A DNA stretch of 64,000 nucleotides from Iris pallida (GCA_029216955.1 JANAVB010015600.1:30618374-30682373); one strand, 5' to 3'. Positions 28,874-41,074 are shown, counted from the stretch's first letter. Numbers and translations are program-made. The notes: a model not told the origin generated them from the letters alone.

Positions 28874-29893
28874 AATCAGGCCGGGGGAGGCCAGCAGGGG
28901 CAAGCTTTCGCCATGGCGGCTGAGGATGCGGAGGCCATAGGAGAGCTGATCGCAGGTTCGATACTTCTCGACGCTATTCTAGCCTTTGCACTATTTGATT
29001 CCGGGGCTTCCCACAATTTCGTATTAGTAACTTTTGCTATTAGACACGGCCTAATATCTGAATCATTGCCTAGGACCTGCAAGATCACGACCAGGGGTGG
29101 AGTTATCCTCGTGAGTGATGTTTGCAGAGGGCGGAGTGTCATTTTGGAAGGCCGAAAGTTGGAGGTGAGCCTGCTCGTCATGCCACTACCGAACTACGAT
29201 ATTGTATTAGGTATAGACTGGTTGAGCAGACATCATGCCAACATTGATTGTCGAGGGGGTAGATTTTTGTTTGGGGCACCAGGAGAGCCAGAGTTCGAGT
29301 ACACCCGACGGCAGGTAGAGCAGGACGGAGGACTTTTCTACGGAGCTTCAGTTGAGGAGCAGGCGGCTCCACATCCCTTGATCGCAGGGTTCATGGACGT
29401 CTTCCCGGAGGAGTTGCCAGGGCTTCCACCGGACAGAGATATATAGTTCTCGATAGACTTGGTTCCCAGTGCAGAACCAATTTCTCAGCATGTCTATCGA
29501 GTGAACAACAGTGAGTTGGCGGAGCTGAAGAAGCAGGTGGATGAGCTGCAGGACAAGGGCTTCATCCGATCGAGTTCTTCACCTTGGGGTGCACCGGTAC
29601 TATTTGTACCCAAGAAGGATGGGTCGGTACGGATGTGTATCGACTACAAGGCACTCAATAACCTGACGATCAAGAACAGATACCCACTGCCGCAGATCGA
29701 TGATCTCTTTGATCAGTTGAGCGGAGCTCGGGTTTTCTCCAAGTTTGATTTGAGGTTAGGTTATCACCAGGTGAAGGTGAAGAGGGAGGATATTCCGAAG
29801 ATCGCCTTCAGGATGCGGTACGGACAGTTTGAGTTTTTGGTTATGTCGTTTGGGCTAACCAATGCACCAGCAGTGTTTATGAACTTAATGAAC
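28874..29893 (+). pseudogene. pol: element A pol, part 1: protease and N-terminal half of RT
   Basis: Same frame as gag. The aspartic protease motif ALFDSGASHNFV lies near 28987-29022 and the flap-end LGIDWLSRH near 29206-29232. A TAG at 29444-29446 sits where relatives have a coding residue before FSIDLVP. RT begins with [27 protein letters not shown] and GYHQVKV, and MSFGLTNAP. Two residues are unusual for the family (DYKALN for [15 protein letters not shown] for FDLRSGYHQ). The frame is interrupted after LMN by the CACTA element at 29894 and resumes after the second AAC. Confidence 0.93.
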
Positions 29894-29924
29894 CACTACC
29901 AAAATAAGTCATATTACCGACGAA

Positions 29925-30190
29925 ATTAGCGACGTTTTAAGAAAACGTCGCAGGAAAAAAACAATTTAGCGACGTTTTTTTATTACGTCGCAAAACGTCG
30001 TTATTAGCGACGGACAGCAACGTTCTGCGACGTATTTAAACTACGTTTGCGTTTTAAACAGATAACGTCGCGTATAAGTCGGTAAACGTCGCTAATATTA
30101 GTGATATTAGCGACGTTTACCGACGTATATGTTAATTCATCGCTAATATCACTTATACTAGCGACGTTTACCGACGTTTTTGTGTGACGT
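29925..30190. repeat. CACTA left sub-terminal repeats (GCGACG/CGACGTTT)
   Basis: About 15-20 copies of GCGACGTTT, ACCGACGT or their complements in both orientations. Such arrays are the binding sites for the TNPA-type protein in En/Spm. Every motif has CG and CHG sites. Confidence 0.9.
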
Positions 30191-31254
30191 CGCTAACTTG
30201 TAAATATAGGTCAGGTTCGATTTTCATTCCCCCCATTATTTTCCCCCAAATTATTTTCCTTCCCCCCCGACCCCGAGCCGGCTTCCCCCACCCCCTCGGC
30301 CCCCGACCCCCACCGACCTTCGGTGACCGCCGCTCTCCTCCTCCGGAGACCGTCGACCCCCTCCTCCCCCTCCACCGTCGCTCCCCCTCCACCGCTGCTT
30401 CCCCTCGCCGTTCGCCAGAGCCAGCTCCAGCCACCTCGACCGCCGCTCCCCCTCGCCGTCGTCGCTCCCCCTCGTCGTCACGGTCAGGTAAACCCTAACT
30501 CTAACCGGCTCGATACCTCAACACGAGCCTGTGCACGTTTCTTGTTTGGACACCTCGTGTCTAGTTTGCTAGACACGAGACACCCCCCTGACATATGTAT
30601 AAACCTTGTGCACACATTAATTGATATGAATTTGGGTTTTTGATTCGAATTGAGGGTTCTTCACATATTTTCTGAAACTATCCAGTTTGAGCATTTTCTA
30701 AAATCTTTTAAGTAAATTAAATTGTTAAATAATGTAGATTCATGATGTTTAAGATGTATACAATATCTGAGATGTTAGTTTACATGGCCGAGGTTCATGG
30801 AATGCAAGTTTGGGTTGTATTTATTCAAATTTGGGTTCGAAAAAGGGATTTTCTGATACATGTATTGTTCTTTGTGTTTTCAAGAGTAAAATTGATAATT
30901 AAGATGCTAATTCATATAATGTAATGTTATTTACTGTAGGACATTGAAACTGAGTAACTGCCCTCTATATTGTTCAGTCCCCTTTCTTAGTTGTTCAGTC
31001 GACTTCTAGGTAGGTAAATGCCACTTCTTAGATGTATCATTTGATGGAAGAGAGAGGGGGCATAAGTGTTCAGTCCTTGTTCAACTTATGAACATGTATC
31101 AGTTCCAAAGTTACTAGTATCAGCCATAGTCAACCATAGTATCTTTTAGATTAGGATTTGAACCCATATTCAGTCAAACCCTTCTCATCCTTGTTCAGTC
31201 CTTGAACTTAAACCAATCCTTGAATGTGAAGTCTAGTATATATATTTGATTAGC

Positions 31255-31390
31255 TTTGTATATATATCGAACTATCGGTATCGGACTATCGCTATCGGTA
31301 TCGAACTATCGGTATCGATCGAACTATCGGTATCGGACTATCGCTATCGGTATCGGACTATCGCTATCAGTATCGACCGTATATACGGTC
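31255..31390. repeat. TATCGG(T/C) minisatellite in the CACTA leader
   Basis: Repeats of ACTATCGGTATCGG and ACTATCGCTATCGG, about a dozen TATCG units, ending in the palindrome-like CGTATATACG. Non-coding. Confidence 0.85.
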
Positions 31391-31500
31391 TACCTAACCT
31401 ATATACTGATACTAATTTGATACTCTCTGATATTAAGTACATCCGGCTTACTAGCTAGCGGATCCACCAGTTACATGATTATATACTAATTATGTTTATA

Positions 31501-31785
31501 TAAAGTATGCATGTATAATAGTAGGTAATGATATGCAAAACTGAAAAGATAAATGCAATGCATGTATATAAAGTGTGTAGATAGTCAAACCCTTCTCATC
31601 CTTCTTTTATTTTATATTGACTTCCATGATATGACAGCTCCTCAAAAAAAAGAATCCTCTACTAGACATCGCACTCTCCTTTTCAGAACATCAACTAGTA
31701 TTACTACCTTGATGTATATATAAAGTCTGCATGTATAATAGTAGGTAATGATATGCAAAACTGAAAAGATAAATGCAATGCATGA
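31501..31785. repeat. direct duplication of about 62 bp in the CACTA leader
   Basis: A segment containing GCATGTATAATAGTAGG and AACTGAAAAGATAAATGC occurs at about 31503-31564 and 31725-31786, nearly identical. A shorter phrase (CAAACCCTTCTCATCCTT) near 31175 and 31587 is also repeated. This indicates local duplication inside the intron-like leader. Confidence 0.8.
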
Positions 31786-31876
31786 ATGAATGGATGAAAA
31801 GATAAATGCAATCCATCGGAAAAGCTTTGACACTTGCATATCATTCACTACCTTGATGTATCTATCTTACAGAATT

Positions 31877-34800
31877 ATGGAGCTGAATTACTATCTGCGG
31901 AATCGTACTTGGATGTACAACCGTCATCCTGATGACATGTGCGGTGTGCGGGATGAATTCATAGAGGGTGTACACCAGTTCCTGCAGTTTGCCAAGGCGT
32001 TCCCTCAGTACATGGACGGTACCAAAATTAAGTGTCCGTGTGTGAGATGTCGCAACTTGAAATATCATCCAGAAGTGGATGTCACGTATCATTTGTACTC
32101 GAAGGGTTTCACGCCGAATTACTATCAGTAGAGCGAGCACGGAGAACTTGTCTCTTTAGCATCGGAGTACGAGCCTTATGTGGATATCCACAACAACGCT
32201 CCTTACGACGATGGGTTGGTGAACATGGTTTTTGACACGACCGGGCCTAGTTTCGATCCGGATGATCATGATGCACCTGAGGAGGCACCGAACCCCGATG
32301 CTACACAGTTCATGGAGTTGCTGGAGAATGCAAGGACTCTATTATATCCTGGTTGTGAGGATCATTCACCGTTGGAGGTGGTTACAAGATTGTTGAGCAT
32401 CAAGTCCGATTTTAACATGTCGCAACATTGCTACAACCGTATTATGGAGTTGCTTATAGAAATATTGCCTGAGGGTGCGAAGTTGCCTAAAGACTTCTAC
32501 CGGTCTAAGAGGATGGTTAGATCGCTCTGGATGGGATATGAAAAAATCGATGCTTGTCGCAACGGGTGCATGTTGTACTACAAAGACGACAAGGATGAAG
32601 ACGCCTGCAGATTTTGTGGTGTCGATCGCTACAGGAAGCCTACCTCTTCGATGCACTACTTGCCGTTGACGCCGCGTTTGCAGCGGTTGTTTATGGTGAA
32701 GGAAACTACAGAAAACATGAGTTGGCATAAGCGGGAACATACCGAAGGAGTGTTGGATCACCCATCTGATGGAGAAGCATGGAAGCACTTTGATCGAGAG
32801 TATCCAGATTTTGCTTCTGATCCGCGTAATGTTAGATTGGGTCTCTGCTCTGACGGTTTTACCCCATTCGGACTTTCGGGATCCCAGTATTCGTGTTGGC
32901 CTGTGATCGTCACCCCGTACAATCTACCGTCTTGGATGTGCATGAAGACTCCATATATGTTCCTCACCGTTATTATCCCAGGTCCGAACAATCCGAAAAG
33001 GAACATCGATGTTTATTTACAGCCATTGATTGATGAGTTGAATCAGCTGTGGGAAGTAGGTTCCAATACGTACGATGTATCTAGAAAACAAAATTTTCAG
33101 ATGCGGGCAGCACTTATGTGGACCATCAACGACTTTCCGGCCTATGGAATGTTATCTGGATGGAGCACGCATGGTCGTCTTTCATGTCCGTGTTGCATAG
33201 ACGACACTAAGGCTTTCCGTTTGAAACACGGAGGCAAACCGTGCTTCTTCGATTGTCATCGACAATTCCTGCCGAAGGATCATCCGTACCGGAGGAACAG
33301 GAATGCTTTTCGTGCTGGCGTTGTGGAGAAGGGTGATCCACCGACAAGGTGGTGCGGAGCCACGATATGGGAGGAGGTTAGAGATTTACCAAGTGCTATT
33401 GAGCAGCCTGCTACGGGCTACAAGTGTGACGGATTTGGTCGCACTCATAACTGGACGAAGAGGAGTATATTCTGGGATCTGCCATACTGGAGCACCAATC
33501 TGATTAGACATAACCTTGATGTCATGCATATCGAGAAGAATGTGTTTGACAACATAATTAATACTGTAATGGACGTAAAGGGGAAGACGAAAGACAATCC
33601 TAAGGCTAGATTGGACTTGAAAGAAATATGTAGACGTCCTGCATTGCATTTGATAGAGGACGGGAATGGAAAGTTGAAGCAGCCTAAGGCAATTTTCTCA
33701 CTGGAGAAGGAGGATAAAGTGAGGCTTTGTAGGTGGATTCAAGGTCTGAAATTTCCAGATGGGTATGTTTCAAACTTGAGAAGATGCGTCGACCTCAAGG
33801 AGAACAAACTGACAGGTATGAAGAGCCATGAGTGTCACGTATTCATGGAGCGGTTAATTCCGATTGCATTTCGGGAATTCTTACCGCAGGCAGTTTGGGA
33901 TCCATTGACGGAGCTTAGCATATTCTTCAGGGACCTTTGTTCTAAGAAATTGCTCGTTGATCGTCTAGAAAAGCAAGAGAAGGACATTACGGTAACACTG
34001 TGCAAGCTAGAGAGGGTGTTTCCTCCTGGATTCTTCGACTCTATGGAGCATTTGCCGATTCATCTTTCCTACGAGGCACGTATTGGTGGACCCGTCGAAT
34101 ACCGATGGATGTACCCGTTCGAGCGACATTTGAATCACCTAAAAAGAAAGGTAAAAAATAAGGCTCGGGTCGAGGGTTCTATTTGTGAAGCCTATATTCT
34201 CGAGGAGATTACAAATTTCTGCTCCTCCTATTTCAAACCTCATGTTGCTACGAATAGAACGAGGGCTCCGAGAAATGACGACGGATATCAAGAATTTAAT
34301 GATGGAATACTGAAAGTATTCAATGCGTCCGAAAAGCCTTCGGGGAAAATGAAGAAGAGATATTTGAATGAAGAAGAGCTAAGGGCTGCTCAGTTGTATG
34401 TATTACTCAATTGCGACAAGGATGAAGTGGAGAAGCTAGAGGGGTAAGTAAGGAATGATGAGTTTACGTCATCTCAATGTAATAGTATAAGCTAATATTA
34501 TTGTACTAATCGTTCTAATGCTTCGTTGTTTTCCAGCACATATAATGATGAGTTGAGGCTGGTTAGACCCTACCTAACAGACGAAGCATTAGAACAAGAA
34601 ATGAGACGTCATTTTCCTTCTTGGTTGAGCGAATATGTAAGCAGCTCGGTAATATTTACTGGCCTCTTCTAATGCAACTGCGCAATAAATAACTTATTAT
34701 CTCTTCTTTGATATTCAGGTCGATCGTCTAATTTCACCCGAGATTGAATTAATTAGAACTCTTGCCAAGGGACCAATTACTTTTGTTAAAACATGGCCAA

Positions 34801-35249
34801 GTTATTGTGTCAATGGCTTTCGGTTCAAGTCGACAAATGCTCCGATCAGAGACAGCTTCCTGGATCTTGATTCCACGAAGAACAGTTGTTTGTGTATCAA
34901 GTCTTCGAACTACAAAGACGTCGATCCAAGAAATGATTTCTTTGGCATCTTGCGAGAGATTGTGGAGTTGTCATATAATTATGGCAGAGAACCTGGGAAG
35001 ATCGTGTTGTTCAAGTGTGAATGGTTCGATCCGATTGAAAATCAAGGCTGGAAAATTGACAAGCATGGTCTTGTGGATATAAACTACAAGCGTAGATATC
35101 AAGGCTACGAACCGTTTGTCCTAGCAACTCAGGCTCAGCTCGTGTACTTCACAGCTTATCCGAGACGGGGAGCAACGAAGTCTGACTGGTGGGCAGTATG
35201 CAAGACTAAAGCTAGAGATACTTTTGATGTTGATGAAAAAGCTTACTAG
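31877..35249 (+). pseudogene. tnp2: TNP2-like CACTA transposase (with introns and stops)
   Basis: The product would cut and join the transposon ends. The start is ATG 31877, before the transposase-associated domain (WMYNRHPDD, then CPCVRCRN, Cys-rich, 31904-32110). An in-frame TAG at 32129-32131 replaces the Trp usual before the HGE block. The main Transposase_21 domain is open from 32180 to 34443, with GCMLYYKDD, DFPAYGMLSGWSTHG, CPCC, RHNLDVMHIEKN and the LPIHLSYEA block. Two introns fit GT-AG rules: 34444-34536 and 34637-34718. The last exon has SYCVNGFRF and CEWFDP, and meets TAG at 35247-35249. An acidic Glu/Asp tail continues in frame to TGA near 35453, so that stop may be a CAG-to-TAG change. 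Confidence 0.93.
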
Positions 35250-35687
35250 GAGGACGAGCTACCTCCTGTAACCAATATTGTCGATGTGGACTCCACGGAA
35301 GTTACGCATTACACGACACATAATGTAGAAGATGTAGAATTATCCGAAGAGGAAGACGAAGCCGACGAAGGTGAAGACGAAAGTGAAGATGAGGAGGAAG
35401 AGGAAGATGAGGTCGAGGAAGACGAACAAGATGATTATTCTGAAGATGATTGAGAGAGATATACTTATCTGAACTTAGATGTTTCTTCTAGAATATATTA
35501 TCTGGACTTAGATGTTTATTGTAGAATGTATCATCATATGTTACCTTGGTTATTATCTTTGTTGTACTGTCATATTTCTAGTCTCTATTATTTGTTGTAC
35601 TTTCATATTTCTAGTCTCTATTATTTGTTGTACTTTCATATTTCTAGTCTCTATTATTTCTTGTACTATCATATACTGTTATCAGGT

Positions 35688-37728
35688 ATGGCAGGTCGTC
35701 GCGGAGCGTTACGAGGGACACGACGAGGACATGATCCTCCAGTACTTTCTACAGGTACTGCTAGAGGAAGGAGTTTTCCTTCGGTACCTCCTACTGGTAC
35801 CGGCTCTGGATCTTCGTCGCCGATTACTCCTCCATATCGGACAGTAGCTGGGCCTGCTGGGACGACATCACGTGGCATATCTCCTGGGACGAGTAGTTCC
35901 AGGCCTGTTGAGAGTGCTCGCCCGTCTAGCGTTCCTGATGCTGATACGACGATGGAGACGGATGAGCAGATGGCAGAGGCTACGCCGACGGCCGAGGAGG
36001 ATGTGCCGACGGCCGACCAGCATCATGCAGATCCTCTTTGCGCACCTCCGGAGGAGAGGAGGACGGAGATCTGGGCCGACGGTACAAAGTAGGTATTTTG
36101 GTTTATGATTTTTTTTTTTCTGTTTTTATCATAAATTAACTTTTTTCATGAATATAATATGTCTGTATAGATATCATCCTCCAGGGGTACAGAGACGCCT
36201 AGGCGATATGCTGAGGCATAATTATGGTGGTCCCTGGATTAACTACTCTGATGCTCCAGACGAAAGGAAGAACTACTGGTTTACGCGCTTCAAGGTTAAA
36301 ATAGATTTGTTTTTAACATGAATTATTTAATTTATGTATATTATATATAACTGATAAATATTTGGTTTCGTACTGTTCTAGGATATGTTTTACTATCCAT
36401 CGCACCGGGCCGAGCTGATCGAGGGGATGTTTCCTTCCGTCGCTGCTAAGCTGATCCGCGACTCTATTAATGATCAGAAGGAACGTGATCGTGCCGGAAA
36501 GCCGATCAAAGGTTGGATCACCCCTGATCAGTGGAATGCGATGAAGGCTCGATTTAACGAGCCAAGGTACAAGAAGAAGTCGGAGAAGGCTAAGGCGGCT
36601 AGGCAACATGCCTCGAAGTGGTGCGGTGGGTCGATTCCGATGACGGAACATTTCCGTCGTCTGGAATGTCTTTCTCTTTTAGAAATATTATTTTAATGCA
36701 AATCCGATAAATTATTACTAAGATAATATATTTAATTACAGGTAAGGAAGGTCGGTAATGCCGACATGGTGACCGTCTTCCTGGCCACCCATCGGAAGGG
36801 CGGAGTCCTTATTGACGAGAGGGCCGAGCAGACCTATGTAAGTATTACAATACGTTATCTTAATTTAATACTTCGTGTCAATTTTAATATAACTTAGTAA
36901 ATATGATGCAAATAAATATTCATGAAGTTAGTAAAAATAAGTACATTAATTAGAAATTAGAAATCATAGAGTACTATCCATACTTTCTAGGCCGAGTATC
37001 AGAGGCTGCGGGAACGGGCGACTGCTAGTGCACCTGATGCAGGAGTGGCCGGTACTTCCTCGCAGCCCACTCAAGCTCTGTCGGAGGACGAGCTGTGGAT
37101 GACCGCCGCTGGTGGCCTCCATAGGGGTACGTACTACGGTACGGGATCCTATGGCGCCCTAGTTGCGACCCAGTCCTCTAGGACATCTCCTGCTAGTGTG
37201 CATGATCCACAGCCGTCCCAGGAGTCTGCCCGAGTCCACCAGATGATGGAGTCTCTCCGTGACGACCTGCTACGACGGATCGAGCAGCAGTCTCAGCACC
37301 CTACGGACGATCCTGCGCTGATAGCACGATTGGATGCGCTCGACCGCGACATTATGGGGCTCGTGGAGACGACTGAGAGGACAGAGCGCACCGTTGGAGG
37401 GTTAGAGCACACGGTGACGGAGTTACAGATATGACAGGTGACCATGGCCGAGACGGTGAGATTGGCGCAGGATTCGATGGTCCAGAGCAGTGGTAGAATG
37501 TTATCTATCATGGATTCATACAACCAGCGACTTACAGCGTTGGAGCATGCTGGTACTCTGGGTGCGCCTTCATCATCGTCGACTCCGCCGCCTCCACCGC
37601 CTTCTTCTTCGACACCGACTCCACCGACGTCACAGCCTGGCGCTCCATCTGTATCGATTTCACTTACGGAGTATGAGGAGTTGTTATCCCTTCGTCACGG
37701 CGGTGCCCCTCTTGTACCAGATCACTAG
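35688..37728 (+). pseudogene. Transposase_24-like (Ptta/En/Spm, TNPA-like) gene
   Basis: In En/Spm the second protein binds sub-terminal repeats and aids transposition. Start is ATG 35688, just after a TATCAG acceptor-like site. Proposed exons: 35688-36088 (Gly/Pro/Ser-rich, then acidic), 36171-36294 (YHPPGVQRRLGDML, RKNYWFTRFK), 36382 to about 36666 (DMFYYPSHR, WITPDQWNAMKARF, HASKWCGGSIP), 36742-36837 (VTVFLATHRKGG) and from 36991 (AEYQRLRERA, coiled-coil-like C-terminus). The donor after HFRRLE is not a clean GT in phase, so it may be mutated. TGA at 37432 breaks the last exon; the frame then runs on to 37728 through a Ser/Pro-rich segment. Confidence 0.88.
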
Positions 37729-38076
37729 TAGTCCTAGTTAGGACTTTTGTTTGTGTTTGTATCATCATATGTTTGTGACTTATGATTGGATGTTTGGATT
37801 TGGATGTTAATTGTGTTTGTATCGATTTGACTTGTGACTTGTTTGGATTGGATGTTAATTCCTTCGTCGATAAATGTTAATTGTGTTTGGATTGGATGTT
37901 AATTAACTTAGATTAAAGCTATATGTGTAGCATCTTGAATTGTGAGTGGGGGTTTGAATGCGCTGTGATTTGGAATTGTGAGTGAGGATTTGAATGTGTA
38001 CCTATATGTGTAGCATCTTGAATTGTGAGTGGTAATATAGAATCTGTGTTTTCTTTTTTTTATTTTTTTTACAATT
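37729..38076 (+). other. CACTA 3' untranslated region
   Basis: AT/GT-rich sequence with partial duplications (ATTGTGAGTG and GTGTAGCATCTTGAAT twice each). No open frame. It precedes the right sub-terminal repeats. Confidence 0.6.
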
Positions 38077-38588
38077 TTAGCGACGTTTAGCGACGCTTAC
38101 TGACGTTTATCGACGTCAGTTTCCGACGTTTACCGACGAGAAGCTGCAAAAAATATATTTTTCCGACGTTTTTCCGACATTTACCGACGACTAACTGCAA
38201 AAAAAGTACAGGTCTCCGACGCTTTTCCGACGTTTACCGACGACTAGCTGCAAAAAAATGTACAGGTCTCCGACGTCTAGCGACTACATTCACGTCGCTA
38301 TATTACCGACGAAACGACGGTAGACGTCGGGAATTATTCCAGGACTTCACCGACGTGTAGCGACTACATATACGTCGCTAATATACCGCCGACACGACGG
38401 TAGACGTCGAGAACTCATCGACGTACAGTTACGTCGCTGGATGTCGGTAATTGCGACGTTCAGCGACGTTTTTGTAATCAGCGACTAAGGAAACGGCGAC
38501 AAAACTTAAACGTCGGTAATTGCGTCGGTGCTTCATATTAGCGACGGATTTTGTTGTTTTAGCGACGTTTTTGGGCGTCGCTAAAACC
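38077..38588. repeat. CACTA right sub-terminal repeats
   Basis: Dense GCGACGTT, CCGACGTTTACCGACG and GACTAGCTGCAAAAAAA units, including a roughly 60-bp tandem unit repeated about three times between 38130 and 38270. They mirror the left end and are richer in CG. Confidence 0.9.
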
Positions 38589-38607
38589 ACTTATTTTGGT
38601 AGTGAAC

Positions 38608-40553
38608 AAGGTATTCCACCAGTACTTAGACAAGTTCGTGGTGGTGTTCATTGATGATATTCTGGTGTATTCCAAGACTGAGGAGGAACACGAGGAGCAC
38701 TTGAGAGTGGTTCTGGAGACACTCAGGAGGGAGAGGCTGTATGGAAAGCTCTCGAAGTGCGAGTTCTTCCTGGATAGAGTTGACTTCTTGGGTCATGTGG
38801 TGACTGGAGATGGGATCTCAGTGGACCCGAAGAAGATCACAGCAGTTGAGGCTTGGGCAGCGCCGACTTCAGTGGCAGAGATCAGGAGCTTTTTGGGACT
38901 GGCAGGATACTACAGGAGGTTCGTGCAGGATTTCTTCCGGATTGCAGAGCCGTTGACTCGGCTGACCCAGAAGGATGCTGAGTATGTTTGGTCAGAGGAG
39001 TGTCAGACAGCTTTTGATGAGTTGAAGAAGCGGCTTACGATAGCTCTGATTCTAATATTGCCATCTAGTTCAGGAGGGTTCACTATCTATAGTGACGCTT
39101 CAGGGAAGGGGCTGGGTTGTGTCTTGCAGCAGCATGGGAAGGTAATTGCCTATGCTTCCAGGCAGTTACGTTCCCATGAGAAGAACTACCCTACCCACGA
39201 CCTGGAGCTGGCAGCGGTGATTTTTGCTCTGAAGTTGTGGAAACACTACTTGTATGGAGAGAGGGTAGAGATATTCACATATCACAAGAGCTTAAAGTAT
39301 GTGTTTACACAGAAAGAGCTCAACATGAGGCAGCGCAGATGGTTAGAGCTGATGAAGGACTTCGACATATCACTTCAGTATCACCCAGGAAAGGCCAACG
39401 TGGTTGCCGATGCCTTGAGTATGTATCCGACAACCATATTTTTTACTATGGACCGTCACTTGCTTGCTGATTTGGAGAGCCTGGGGATTGAGGTGTTCGT
39501 GCCCAGAGTTCATATGCAGATGTGGGGCCTGCAGATTCAGTCAGACTTGGTGGAGAGGATCAAGTCGACACAGTTTGAGGACGTTGCTCTGCGGTGTCTC
39601 CGAGAGCAGGTTCGAGCAGGGCTGGTGGATGGCGAGTTTTCTCTTGCAGAGGATGGTGCCATGAGGCACGGTTCCAGGTTATGTGTACCTAGCGAAGAGC
39701 TCAGGAAGCAGGTTTTACTGGAGGCCTACAGATCTCAGTACTCTATACACCCTGGTGCCAACAAGATGTACCGAGATCTGAAGGAGCATGTTTGGTGGTA
39801 CGGGATGAAGCGGGAGGTAGCTCGCTTCGTAGCTAGGTGCTTGGTCTGTCAGCAGGTCAAGGCAGAGAGGCAGAGGCCCGGTGGATTATTGCAGCCGCTG
39901 CCCATTCCAGAGTGGAAGTGGGAGCATATCACTATGGATTTTGTATCTGGATTGCCGCGTACACCAGGAGGGAAAGACGCAATTTGGGTCATCGTTGACA
40001 GGTTGACCAAATCGGCCCACTACTTGCCATTCAAGGTGGGTACGTCTACAGAGAGGCTTGCAGAGATGTACATACGGCAAATAGTCAGGATTCATGGGGT
40101 TCCGGTCAGCATCATCTCGGATCGGGATAGTCGCTTTACTTCTCATTTCTGGAGGAGTCTGCAGATTAGCTTGGGCACTCAGCTCAAATTTAGTACTGCA
40201 TACCACCCCCAGACGGACGGACAGTCATAGAGGACTATTCAGATGCTCGAGGATATGCTGCGAACGTGCGTCTTGGATATTGGAGGTTCTGGAAGGATCA
40301 TCTACATTTTGTAGAGTTTACTTACAATAACAGTTTTCAGGCCAGCATTGAGATGTCACCTTTCGAGGCTCTGTACGGGCGTAGGTGTCGTACACCCTTA
40401 TCATGGGATGATGTTGGTGAGCGAGCTTTACTGGGGCCAGAGATGGTTGTTGACGCAGCCAAAAAAGTGAAGCTCATCAGGGACAGACTTCGCGTAGTGC
40501 AGGACAGACATCGACACTGGGCCGATAGCCACTGGAGGCCCTTGGAGTTTGAG
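38608..40553 (+). pseudogene. pol: element A pol, part 2: RT end, RNase H, integrase
   Basis: RT resumes with [10 protein letters not shown] and the active-site FIDDILVYS. RNase H follows (IYSDASGKG, Glu in DLELAAV), but TYHKSLKY has Tyr where the family has the catalytic Asp of TDHKS. The integrase zinc-binding region and core follow with MDFVSGLP and SDRDSRF (two catalytic Asp). A TAG at 40228-40230 falls at the position of the third catalytic residue, Glu after DGQS. A one-base frameshift near 40289 follows; then FVEFTYNN, SPFEALYGRRC and a region up to PLEFE at 40553, where an intron-like insert begins. Confidence 0.93.
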
Positions 40554-40651
40554 GTACAGATTAGAGATAGGATTAGAAGTAGGTTGTTGTTTGTTTTATT
40601 TATTTGATCATGTTTGATTATTTAGTAACATGAGTCCTTGTTTGTGTTTAG
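40554..40651 (+). other. apparent 98-nt intron inside integrase coding region
   Basis: Starts GTACAG and ends GTGTTTAG. It is T-rich, contains in-frame stops, and its length is not a multiple of three. Excising it joins PLEFE to VGDMVFLRISP exactly in phase, as in uninterrupted relatives. A TTGATCATGTTTGATTA segment could supply the branch point. It could also be a small insertion that happens to end in AG. Confidence 0.7.
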
Positions 40652-41074
40652 GTCGGAGACATGGTTTTTTTGCGGATATCTCCGACTCGTGGTACCATAC
40701 GTTTTGGTGGAGGTGGGAAGCTTAGCCCGCGCTTCATCGAACCTTTCGTGATCAGTGGGAGAGTCGGTGACGTGGCATACAGGCTAGACTTGCCACCTGC
40801 ACTAGTGGGTGCCAACAACGTATTCTACGTATCACAATTGAGACGGTACGTGGCTGACCCTAGCCGTGTACTCGATCACTCGGAGATTTAGGTGGGACCT
40901 ACTCTCAGTTATCCAGAACAGCCAGTGGAGATTCTAGATCGCCGAGAGAAGGTGCTAAAAAACTAGGTGATACCCTTGGTTCGCGTCGCATGGAGGCATC
41001 ATTCTCCAGGAGAGTCTAACTGGGAGCGGGAGGATGAGATGCGCAAGCGATACCCTTATCTTTTTGGACCGTGA
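40652..41074 (+). pseudogene. pol: element A pol, part 3: integrase C-terminus with chromodomain-like tail
   Basis: Encodes VGDMVFLRISPTRG, KLSPRFIEPF, YRLDLPPAL, VFYVSQLRRYV and the tail VEILDRREKVLKN...PLVRVAW, ending EDEMRKRYPYLF and TGA at 41072. This is the C-terminal form of Tekay/Del chromoviruses, whose tail helps target heterochromatin. In-frame TAG at 40889 and 40964 break it. The same region of element B' (63669-63947) is intact and gives a direct comparison. Confidence 0.9.

Larger units (their letters stand above)
30230..31876 (+). other. CACTA 5' leader: GC-rich segment then non-coding intronic sequence
   Basis: 30230-30486 is CCCC/GACC-rich and ends CACGGTCAG before GTAAACCC, a good plant 5' splice site near 30487. 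This suggests a non-coding first exon. The proline-rich open frames here (up to 106 codons, both strands) are compositional. The following 1.4 kb has no gene. ACAG just before the transposase ATG (about 31869-31872) would serve as the 3' splice site. Confidence 0.55.
29894..38604 (+). mobile_element. En/Spm-type CACTA DNA transposon, 8,711 bp
   Basis: Terminal inverted repeats of 16 bp, CACTACCAAAATAAGT at 29894-29909 and its complement at 38589-38604, with the 3-bp TSD AAC (29891-29893, 38605-38607), the size used by CACTA elements. Dense sub-terminal GCGACGTTT/ACCGACG repeats lie at both ends. It carries a TNP2-like transposase gene and a Transposase_24-like gene in the same orientation. 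It sits exactly between RT codons of element A, so it is younger than A. Stops in both genes suggest it is now non-autonomous. Confidence 0.97.

Noticed and set aside
30168..30643. Pro/Arg-rich frames in the CACTA leader
   Set aside because: GC-skewed leader; frames overlap on both strands and precede a splice site.
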